Below are positions 1 to 5,224 of a DNA stretch of 5,224 nucleotides, one piece after another. The notes below the pieces were generated by a model. That model saw nothing but the letters and a program-made list of their open reading frames with translations. It made no database searches and was not told where the DNA came from. This stretch comes from an uncultured Erythrobacteraceae bacterium. Lineage in GTDB: Bacteria > Pseudomonadota > Alphaproteobacteria > Sphingomonadales > Sphingomonadaceae. The stretch lies in contig CATMNW010000204.1 in NCBI GenBank assembly GCA_950071875.1, positions 1-5,224 of the forward strand, given 5' to 3'. The translations under genes were made by a program, and so were the position numbers. The stretch's first letter is position 1, and the number at the start of each line of letters is the position of its first letter.

Positions 1-2
1 AC

Positions 3-167
3 ATTGCCGAAGACGATCCCCTGATCGGCCAGGCCCGCCGCCAGATGGGACCGCTTCTAGGCGAGGAATATGCCGATCAACTTCGCGCCGCCATGCGTGA
101 AGAACTTGGCGTATCGCGCAATCCGACGGCCATCGAAGCTGTACGTCAGCAGCTGATTGGTAATTGA
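3..167 (+). CDS. Peptidylprolyl isomerase of the PpiD/SurA type, C-terminal end only (5' part outside window)
   Basis: An open frame enters from the left edge and ends at TGA 165-167, giving 54 residues that start IAEDDPLIGQARRQ and end AVRQQLIGN. The tail is helical and charged, with EEYADQLRAAMREELGVSRN followed by a final helix. This resembles the C-terminal end of the membrane-anchored PpiD/SurA-like isomerases that I recall lying directly upstream of trpE in sphingomonads. Such proteins are periplasmic folding helpers held by one N-terminal membrane segment. Neither the parvulin domain nor the anchor is in the window, so the assignment rests on the tail and the gene order. The stop lies seven bases before the trpE start, so the two are probably on one transcript. 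The frame itself is likely real; the product name is less sure. Confidence 0.6.
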   Translation: MAEDDPLIGQARRQMGPLLGEEYADQLRAAMREELGVSRNPTAIEAVRQQLIGN

Positions 168-169
168 GG
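166..169 (+). promoter_or_regulatory. Ribosome binding site that selects the trpE start
   Basis: GAGG lies five bases before TTG 175 and overlaps the TGA stop of the upstream isomerase. It is the only good Shine-Dalgarno match near the possible trpE starts. The other in-frame TTG, at 157, lies inside the upstream gene with no purine-rich stretch before it. The arrangement suggests that ribosomes finishing the isomerase can reinitiate on trpE. Confidence 0.6.
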
Positions 170-174
170 CACAC

Positions 175-1674
175 TTGGGGACGACGCTTAACGGCGCGGC
201 AGAGGCGCGCAACGCACTGGCACAGGGCAAGCCGGCTCTCGTATGGCGCGAGGTCGTGGCCGATACCGAGACCCCGGTAAGCGCCGCTCTCAAGCTTTTC
301 GAAGATGGACGCGGCGATTTCGTTCTGGAATCGGTAGAAGGCGGCGAGGTCCGCGGGCGTTACAGCCTGATCGGTCTCGATCCAGACCTCGTATTCAGGG
401 CGACCGGCGACGCAGCCGAAATCAATAGTGACTGGCAACGGTCGCGCGATGCATTCACCGCTTGCGAAGCGGGCACGCTCGAAAGCCTTCGCGGTCTTGT
501 GGAAGCCTGTCGCTGTGATGTTCCGTCCGTACTGCCCCCTGCCCTCGCTTGCCTTGTCGGCCATTTCGGATACGAAACCATCGGTCTCGTCGAGAAATTG
601 CCCAGACCGGAGCAAGCGGGCGTGGATGTGCCGGATATGCTCTTCGTACGTCCGACGGTACTTCTCGTATTCGACCGCCTGAGCGATGCACTGTATTGTA
701 TCGCGCCCGTCTGGCCGGATGGAAGCATCGAAAAATCCGGTGAGCGTATTGACGAAGTCCTGCGAAAACTGGCTCAGCCGCTTCCAACAGCCCCAAGGTC
801 CGACATGGATCATCCGGAGCCCGAGTTCGCTCCGACCATGTCCGCAGCCGACTACGAAACGATGGTCCTCCGCGCGAAAGATTACATCGAAGCTGGAGAC
901 ATCTTTCAGGTCGTGCTTTCGCAACGCTTTACTGCGCCCTTCAGCTTGCCACCGATGGCGCTTTATCGAGCGCTTCGCCGAGTCAATCCTTCTCCCTTCC
1001 TCTATTTGCTCGACATGCCCGGCATGGCGATCGTCGGATCAAGTCCGGAAATCCTCGTCCGGGTACGTGACGGTGAAGTCACCATTCGCCCGATTGCAGG
1101 AACGCGACCCCGCGGTGCGACCCAGGCGGCTGATCGCTCTGCCGAACAATCGCTTCTGTCGGACCCGAAAGAGCGCGCCGAACACTTGATGCTACTGGAT
1201 TTGGGGCGCAACGACGTTGGCCGCGTCGCCGAATCCGGCACGGTTTCCGTCACCGAGAGCTTTACCGTCGAACGTTACAGCCACGTCATGCACATCGTCA
1301 GCAATGTCACAGGCCGCCTCGATCAATCGAAAGACGCGATAGATGCGTTGTTCGCCGGATTTCCTGCAGGAACCGTCAGCGGGGCACCGAAGGTGCGTGC
1401 CTGTGAGATTATCGCCGAGCTGGAGCCTGCAACCCGCGGACCGTATGCGGGTGGGGTCGGATATTTCGCACACGACGGTTCGGTAGACAGCTGCATCGTT
1501 TTGCGTACCGCTATCGTGAAAGATGGTACAATGCATGTCCAGGCAGGTGCCGGGATCGTCGCGGATAGCGACCCGTCCTATGAACAAAAGGAATGCGAAG
1601 CGAAAGCTGGCGCTCTTATCGCCGCGGCAAAGGAAGCGGTACGTCTCGCCAAGGAACCCGGTTTCGGACAATGA
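175..1674 (+). CDS. trpE: Anthranilate synthase component I (TrpE)
   Basis: Cytoplasmic enzyme for the first committed step of tryptophan synthesis. It converts chorismate to anthranilate using ammonia delivered by TrpG. From TTG 175 it has 499 residues, normal for the family. The N-terminal domain carries the Trp feedback site: VLES at 50-53 and NPSPF at 271-275. The chorismate-binding domain shows IAGTRPRG (about 307-314), DLGRND (342-347), SHVMH with the probable catalytic His 373, GTVSGAPK (399-406), and AGAGIVADSDPSYEQKE near 457-473, which includes the Mg-binding acidic residues. There is no in-frame ATG before the conserved region (the first internal Met is near residue 155). TTG 175 is chosen because of the GAGG five bases upstream; TTG 157 would add six residues. 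The gene ends in an ATGA overlap with the next. The retained VLES motif predicts inhibition by tryptophan. It is not fused to TrpG, unlike the rhizobial enzymes. Confidence 0.96.
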   Translation: MGTTLNGAAEARNALAQGKPALVWREVVADTETPVSAALKLFEDGRGDFVLESVEGGEVRGRYSLIGLDPDLVFRATGDAAEINSDWQRSRDAFTACEAGTLESLRGLVEACRCDVPSVLPPALACLVGHFGYETIGLVEKLPRPEQAGVDVPDMLFVRPTVLLVFDRLSDALYCIAPVWPDGSIEKSGERIDEVLRKLAQPLPTAPRSDMDHPEPEFAPTMSAADYETMVLRAKDYIEAGDIFQVVLSQRFTAPFSLPPMALYRALRRVNPSPFLYLLDMPGMAIVGSSPEILVRVRDGEVTIRPIAGTRPRGATQAADRSAEQSLLSDPKERAEHLMLLDLGRNDVGRVAESGTVSVTESFTVERYSHVMHIVSNVTGRLDQSKDAIDALFAGFPAGTVSGAPKVRACEIIAELEPATRGPYAGGVGYFAHDGSVDSCIVLRTAIVKDGTMHVQAGAGIVADSDPSYEQKECEAKAGALIAAAKEAVRLAKEPGFGQ

Positions 1675-2507
1675 AGAAAACTATCGCAATCCTGATCTTT
1701 CTCGGACTTGCCGGCTGCGAGGCCCAGCCCGAGGGTGAACCGGTCGCCCGTGCGCGGATTGACGGTCAGGCAACTACCCAAGAGCCCGATCCCAGTCCGA
1801 GTCCCACGTCCACTCTGGCGAGCCAGGTCGAGAGCGCTTGTCGTTCGATTATCTTTGAAGATACATCTCTAACTCACTGCCTTGCCGTGCCTTCACGTCA
1901 TCGCATCGAGATGGCGCTCGGCCCGGAAGGCGCGCCATATCGAAGCCTGAAGGCATTTTCGGAAACCCGCGACGGAGAGACTATCGCATTCGCAATGAAT
2001 GCCGGAATGTTCGATGATGACGGTAAGCCTATCGGATATTTCGTTTCGGATTCAGAGCGGTTGCAAAAACTGAATGTCTCCGATGGCGCGGGCAATTTTC
2101 ACATGAAGCCGAATGGCGTATTCTGGGGCAGCAACGGTGAATGGCAGGTTCGCGACACCGAATGGTTTCTGACCAACGTCACCGAGCGCCCTGCGTTCGG
2201 GACGCAATCAGGGCCCATGCTGGTTGTGGATGGCCGGATTCACCCGGAAATCACGCGTGATGGCCCCTCTCGCCTTATCCGCAACGCGGTCGGGGTAGAC
2301 GATGAAGGGCGCGCTCATTTCGTTATATCCAACGCGCCGATTTCGTTCGGAAAGCTGGCACGGTTCTACAAGGACGAACTGAACGCGAAGAATGCCCTCT
2401 TCCTCGACGGTAACGTGTCGCTTCTATGGAACCCTGCTACCGAGCGTCTCGACACCGGGGCACCAATCGGGCCGATTGTCGCTGTCACAAAGAAAGCTGC
2501 CGAATGA
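1671..2507 (+). CDS. Predicted lipoprotein, phosphodiester glycosidase (NAGPA/DUF2233) family
   Basis: A 278-residue protein from ATG 1671, which overlaps the trpE stop as ATGA. This start gives a textbook lipoprotein signal: MKK, a hydrophobic stretch, then the lipobox LAGC with Cys16. Starting at an earlier ATG (1593) would bury the signal. Residue +2 after the Cys is Glu, not Asp, so by the E. coli sorting rule the protein would go to the outer membrane. A Pro/Ser/Thr-rich linker (about 38-50) precedes the globular part. Family motifs seen are NAGMF (110-114), KPNGVFW (146-152), SGPMLV (180-185), RNAVG (204-208) and LFLDGN (243-248). The family is named for the human enzyme that uncovers mannose-6-phosphate tags by cleaving GlcNAc phosphodiesters; the substrate of bacterial members is mostly unknown, so a cell-envelope glycan or phosphodiester is only a guess. 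Cys57 and Cys70 could pair. No good ribosome site lies at normal spacing (AAGGAA is 14 bases off), so translation is probably coupled to trpE. There is no evident link to tryptophan. Confidence 0.88.
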   Translation: MKKTIAILIFLGLAGCEAQPEGEPVARARIDGQATTQEPDPSPSPTSTLASQVESACRSIIFEDTSLTHCLAVPSRHRIEMALGPEGAPYRSLKAFSETRDGETIAFAMNAGMFDDDGKPIGYFVSDSERLQKLNVSDGAGNFHMKPNGVFWGSNGEWQVRDTEWFLTNVTERPAFGTQSGPMLVVDGRIHPEITRDGPSRLIRNAVGVDDEGRAHFVISNAPISFGKLARFYKDELNAKNALFLDGNVSLLWNPATERLDTGAPIGPIVAVTKKAAE

Positions 2508-3466
2508 CCGAACATCGCCGCAACTTGTATCCCGAGATCGAACCCTACGAGACAGGCATGCTCGATGTCGGCGAAGGACATTCCCTATATTACGAACGGG
2601 TCGGCACACCAGATGCAAAGCCTGCCGTGTTCCTCCACGGGGGTCCGGGAGGCGGCATGGCACCCGACCACAGGCGGCAATGGGATCCCGAACTGTACGA
2701 TGTGCTACTGTTCGACCAGCGCGGATGCGGGAAATCCCTTCCCTTTGCGGAAATCGAGAACAACGATACGTGGCGCATAGTCGACGATATCGAGCGTTTG
2801 CGCGAGATGTGTGGGCACGAAAAATGGCAGGCGTTCGGGGGTAGCTGGGGCTCGACGCTCGCCCTTGCCTATGCGCAGAAGTATCCCGAACGCGTCAGCG
2901 AACTGGTTCTTCGCGGAGTATTCCTGGCCCGCGAGCGCGAGAAGAGCTGGCTGTATTCCTACGGTGCGAGCGAAATCATGGCCGAGCAATGGGATGATTT
3001 CATTGGCCTTATTCCAGAGAACGAGCGTGGCGATCTGGTGCGGGCCTATTATGACCGTCTCACCAGCGACGATGAAGAGACCCGTCTCGCCGCCGCGAAG
3101 GAGTGGTCGCTCTGGGAAGGCAATGTCGCCACGCTGCTACCCAACGAAGCATTGCTCGACAGCTTTGCCGATCCCGCAAAGGCTGTGCCGTTCGCACGGA
3201 TCTGCGCAAAGTTCTTCCTCGAAGATTTCTTTCTGGATGACGGCCAACTCCTCGAAAACGTTGATAAGATTGCACAAATACCCGGCATCATCGTTCAGGG
3301 GCGCCACGATATCTGCACACCTCCATCGGCTGCGTGGGCGCTTAAGAAAGCCTGGCCTTCTGCCGATCTGTGGATCGTCCCTGACGCAGGGCACAGCGCA
3401 AGCGAGGCAGGTATCGTAGACGGATTGGTACGCGCGACCGACACACTCGCCGGCAAGCAAGCGTGA
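2504..3466 (+). CDS. pip: Proline iminopeptidase (prolyl aminopeptidase), alpha/beta hydrolase, peptidase family S33
   Basis: A 320-residue cytoplasmic serine peptidase that removes N-terminal proline from peptides; the length is typical for the family. ATG 2504 overlaps the lipoprotein stop as ATGA and gives the family's usual beginning, MTEHRRNLYPEIEPY. Motifs in order are HGGPGGG (45-51, oxyanion hole), FDQRGCGKS (70-78), GGSWGS with nucleophile Ser114, a helical cap domain with WSLWEG (201-206), GRHD with Asp269, and DAGHS with His297. The triad Ser114/Asp269/His297 is therefore intact. Glu205 in the WEG motif probably corresponds to one of the glutamates that bind the substrate amino group in the Serratia enzyme. 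No signal peptide is visible. The site before the ATG is weak (AGAAAG, seven bases away), which fits translational coupling. The stop sits inside a 12-base palindrome at the start of the pip-trpG gap. A related S33 hydrolase with another substrate is possible but less likely. Confidence 0.93.
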   Translation: MTEHRRNLYPEIEPYETGMLDVGEGHSLYYERVGTPDAKPAVFLHGGPGGGMAPDHRRQWDPELYDVLLFDQRGCGKSLPFAEIENNDTWRIVDDIERLREMCGHEKWQAFGGSWGSTLALAYAQKYPERVSELVLRGVFLAREREKSWLYSYGASEIMAEQWDDFIGLIPENERGDLVRAYYDRLTSDDEETRLAAAKEWSLWEGNVATLLPNEALLDSFADPAKAVPFARICAKFFLEDFFLDDGQLLENVDKIAQIPGIIVQGRHDICTPPSAAWALKKAWPSADLWIVPDAGHSASEAGIVDGLVRATDTLAGKQA

Positions 3467-3512
3467 CGTCACGGCGAGCTTATCTTGCTTGATAGAAGCC
3501 GCCACGCTCGCC
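3454..3512 (+). promoter_or_regulatory. Potentially structured pip-trpG junction with overlapping inverted repeats
   Basis: Three perfect repeats lie between the end of pip and trpG. CAAGCAAG (3454-3461) pairs with CTTGCTTG (3484-3491). CGTGACGTCACG (3462-3473) is a self-complementary 12-mer over the pip stop. GGCGAGC (3473-3479) pairs with GCTCGCC (3506-3512), which ends just before TTG 3514. The first and third pairings interleave, so simple hairpins from both cannot form together. No T-run follows, so it is not an intrinsic terminator. There are no TGG codons and no leader ORF with an ATG in the 59-base gap. A role in trpG translation, or an operator, is inference; short repeats like these can also occur by chance. 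Confidence 0.35.
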
Positions 3513-3525
3513 ATTGACGCCACGA

Positions 3526-4140
3526 ATGAGTGACAATCGATCCATCCTCGTAATCGACAATTACGACAGCTTCACCTTCAACCTGGTCCATTATCTGATG
3601 GAAATGGGTGCGAAGGTGGAGGTGATGCGCAACGACGCAGTATCCGCAAACGAAGCTCTGGCGTCGGACCATGCCGGATATCTGATTTCACCGGGCCCTT
3701 GCACCCCGAACGAAGCGGGGATCAGCCTTGATCTGGTCGCGGCCTGTGCGAAAGAGAAGAAACCCTTGCTGGGTGTATGTCTGGGTCATCAGGCGATAGG
3801 CCAGTATTTCGGCGGCCGAGTCGTGCGGGGCGGGTTAATGCATGGAAAGACGTCACCGGTTTCACATGACGCGAGCGGCGTTTTTGCCGGGCTGCCCTCA
3901 CCGTTCGTCGCGACACGTTATCACTCGCTCATTGTGGAAGACATCCCCGATTGCCTGGAAATCAATGCGGAAAGCGCGACGCCGGGATATGAGAATACAA
4001 GCGTAATGGGTTTCCGTCACAAGGAATTGCCGATTCACGGGGTTCAGTTCCACCCTGAAAGCATTGCTACCGAGAACGGTCACGACCTGCTTGCGAACTT
4101 CCTTCAGATGTGCGGCATCCCAGCCAAGGTTCCAGCATGA
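3526..4140 (+). CDS. trpG: Anthranilate synthase component II, glutamine amidotransferase (TrpG)
   Basis: A 204-residue class I glutamine amidotransferase that hydrolyses glutamine and passes ammonia to TrpE. Motifs are ILVIDNYDSFTFNL (7-20), ISPGPCTP (54-61, oxyanion region), GVCLGHQ with nucleophile Cys85, HGKTS (106-110), RYHSL (131-135), and VQFHPES with His176 and Glu178 completing the triad. ATG 3526 is chosen because it puts the conserved core at the usual distance from the N-terminus. TTG 3514 is the only other upstream option, as TAG 3493-3495 closes the frame. Neither start has a clear ribosome site. The length matches stand-alone TrpG; it is not fused to TrpE or TrpD. Some related PabA proteins also serve folate synthesis, and nothing in the sequence rules out double duty, but the adjacent trpD-trpC argue for tryptophan. 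The stop overlaps the trpD start as ATGA. Confidence 0.95.
   Translation: MSDNRSILVIDNYDSFTFNLVHYLMEMGAKVEVMRNDAVSANEALASDHAGYLISPGPCTPNEAGISLDLVAACAKEKKPLLGVCLGHQAIGQYFGGRVVRGGLMHGKTSPVSHDASGVFAGLPSPFVATRYHSLIVEDIPDCLEINAESATPGYENTSVMGFRHKELPIHGVQFHPESIATENGHDLLANFLQMCGIPAKVPA
4126..4129 (+). promoter_or_regulatory. Ribosome binding site of trpD inside the trpG end
   Basis: AAGG lies seven bases before ATG 4137, within the last codons of trpG. It supports that ATG over the earlier in-frame ATG at 4110, which would add nine residues and lengthen the overlap. Confidence 0.5.
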
Positions 4141-5129
4141 AAACATTACCTGAAGCCAATGACCACCTGAACGAGAGCGAGGCGGAAGAGGTTTTCGGCT
4201 GGATCCTCGATGGTGAAACCAGTGACGAGGATATCGCCCGCTTTCTCACGGACATGTCAGCACGCAGCGAGACTTCCGACGAAATCGCAGGTGCTGCCCG
4301 TGCACTGCGCGCACGCCTGATCCCAATCTCAGCGCCTAATGGGACTATCGATTGCTGCGGCACCGGCGGCGATGGGCATCATACGCTGAATGTGTCGACA
4401 GCGGTAAGCCTGGTGGTCGCAGCATGCGGTGTGCCTGTTGCCAAACACGGCAACAGGGCAGCGAGCAGCAAGTCCGGTGCCGCGGATACGCTTGAAGCCC
4501 TCGGCCTGGATATGGAAGCTGCCGGAAGAAGCGCCGAGAAGACATTGTCGGAGCTTGGAATTTGTTTCCTGTTCGCCAAGAACCATCATCCCGCAATGGG
4601 CCGTATCCAGCCCATCCGGCAGAAGCTTGGCGTCCGCACGATATTCAATCTGATGGGGCCGCTCTCCAATCCGGCACAAGTACAGCGCCAGTTGATCGGT
4701 ATCGCGCGCCCTGCGTATGTCCCGATCTACGCATCGGCAATGGCGAAACTTGGCACCGAACGCAGCTTCATCGCATCAGGCGACGAAGGGCTCGACGAAC
4801 TGAGCCTGGCCGGAGGAAACGAGCTTGCCGATGTAAGTGCCCACGATTTTTCGATGCGGCGCGTCCTTGCCGTCCAGGCGAACCTCCCTCACGCCCCCGT
4901 CGAAGCGATCCGCGGCGGTGATCCGGAACATAATGCACGTGCTCTCGAAGCGCTGCTCGGCGGTACCCCGGGACCTTACCGCGACGCTGTCCTTTTCAAT
5001 GCATCGGCCACGTTGATCGTTGCCGGCCGCTCGAATGATTGGTCGGAAGGAGCGGAAATCGCTGCCGAGGCGCTGGACTCCGGTGCCGCCCGCCAATTGT
5101 TGCTAAGCTGGATCGAAGCCACGACCTGA
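4137..5129 (+). CDS. trpD: Anthranilate phosphoribosyltransferase (TrpD)
   Basis: A 330-residue cytoplasmic enzyme that transfers phosphoribose from PRPP to anthranilate, the second step of the pathway; the length is typical. A small N-terminal helical domain (about 1-65) is followed by the phosphoribosyl-binding domain: CGTGGDG (74-80, PRPP loop), NVST (85-88), KHGNRAASSKSGAAD (103-117), FLFAKNHHPAM (144-154), the anthranilate-side Arg161 before LGVRTIFNLMGPLSNPA (164-180), GDEGLDE with probable Mg ligands Asp220 and Glu221, and GGDPEHNA (260-267). All the key motifs are present, so the enzyme should be active. ATG 4137 overlaps the trpG stop by four bases, which fits coupled translation; the CDS ends one base before trpC. 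Nucleoside phosphorylases share this fold, but the CGTGGDG and NHHPAM motifs with this gene order make TrpD firm. Confidence 0.97.
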   Translation: MKTLPEANDHLNESEAEEVFGWILDGETSDEDIARFLTDMSARSETSDEIAGAARALRARLIPISAPNGTIDCCGTGGDGHHTLNVSTAVSLVVAACGVPVAKHGNRAASSKSGAADTLEALGLDMEAAGRSAEKTLSELGICFLFAKNHHPAMGRIQPIRQKLGVRTIFNLMGPLSNPAQVQRQLIGIARPAYVPIYASAMAKLGTERSFIASGDEGLDELSLAGGNELADVSAHDFSMRRVLAVQANLPHAPVEAIRGGDPEHNARALEALLGGTPGPYRDAVLFNASATLIVAGRSNDWSEGAEIAAEALDSGAARQLLLSWIEATT

Positions 5130-5130
5130 T

Positions 5131-5224
5131 ATGAACAAACTCGAAGAAATTTGCGCCACCAAGCGTGAAGAAGTGGCTGTCCGGAAACGTGAGAAATCGT
5201 TCGCCGATCTGGGCGCAGCAGCGC
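5131..5224 (+). CDS. trpC: Indole-3-glycerol phosphate synthase (TrpC), N-terminal part, cut by the window end
   Basis: An open frame from ATG 5131 runs off the right edge after 31 full codons. The start MNKLEEICATKREEVAVRK matches the opening helix of TrpC proteins (a LEEI..TKREEV pattern ahead of the barrel). The full enzyme closes the indole ring from carboxyphenylamino-deoxyribulose phosphate, the fourth step of the pathway. The gene starts one base after the trpD stop. No strong ribosome site is visible, so coupling to trpD is likely. The catalytic barrel is outside the window, so activity cannot be judged and a TrpC-TrpF fusion cannot be excluded. Confidence 0.88.
   Translation, partial: MNKLEEICATKREEVAVRKREKSFADLGAAA

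Noticed and set aside
1593..1670. Earlier ATG start for the lipoprotein gene, adding 26 residues
   Set aside because: The extension is Arg/Ser-rich, comes from trpE read in another frame, and would place the lipoprotein signal inside the protein.
1192..1671. Long reverse-strand open frame of 159 codons opposite trpE
   Set aside because: It lies wholly antisense to a firmly identified trpE, shows no family motif, and long antisense frames are common in GC-rich coding DNA.
1929..1936. GGCGCGCC palindrome inside the lipoprotein gene
   Set aside because: It is explained by Gly/Ala codons in a GC-rich coding frame and has no partner repeat or intergenic position.
2426..2503. Earlier ATG start for pip, adding 26 residues
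   Set aside because: It would overlap the lipoprotein coding region by about 80 bases, and the added residues do not resemble the N-terminus of proline iminopeptidases, while ATG 2504 gives the usual beginning.
3514..3519. TTGACG as a -35 promoter box for trpG
   Set aside because: No acceptable -10 box follows at 16-18 bases, and it would start transcription within the trpG coding region.
3467..3525. Intrinsic terminator between pip and trpG
   Set aside because: The inverted repeats are not followed by a run of T, so termination by this route is unlikely.

Overview
The window is one strand of densely packed genes: a tryptophan biosynthesis cluster of the kind seen in Alphaproteobacteria, most likely Sphingomonadales and possibly the Erythrobacteraceae. 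This placement rests on three things: the moderately GC-rich sequence, the order of a PpiD/SurA-type peptidylprolyl isomerase followed by trpE and then trpG-trpD-trpC (recalled from that group), and the character of the TrpE, TrpG and TrpD proteins. It is an inference from memory; no search was run.

Layout, all on the + strand: the last 54 codons of a probable periplasmic folding factor (3-167); trpE (175-1674, TTG start); a predicted lipoprotein with a phosphodiester glycosidase (NAGPA/DUF2233) domain (1671-2507); a proline iminopeptidase, pip (2504-3466); a short gap of 59 bases with inverted repeats; trpG (3526-4140); trpD (4137-5129); and the first 31 codons of trpC (from 5131). trpE/lipoprotein, lipoprotein/pip and trpG/trpD each share a four-base ATGA stop-start overlap. 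The trpD-trpC gap is one base and the isomerase-trpE gap is seven. There is no gene-free stretch longer than 59 bases.

TrpE and TrpG together form anthranilate synthase (chorismate plus glutamine to anthranilate). TrpD adds phosphoribose, and TrpC closes the indole ring after rearrangement. The Trp-binding motif of TrpE is kept, so feedback inhibition at the enzyme is likely. No Trp-rich leader peptide or attenuator precedes trpE, because the upstream gene runs almost into it.

The notable points are two genes with no obvious role in tryptophan synthesis lying between trpE and trpG, stitched in by stop-start overlaps, and a potentially foldable pip-trpG junction in front of a trpG that lacks a recognisable ribosome binding site. 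I see no mobile element, CRISPR array, RNA gene or intrinsic terminator, and nothing that amounts to a clearly new system.
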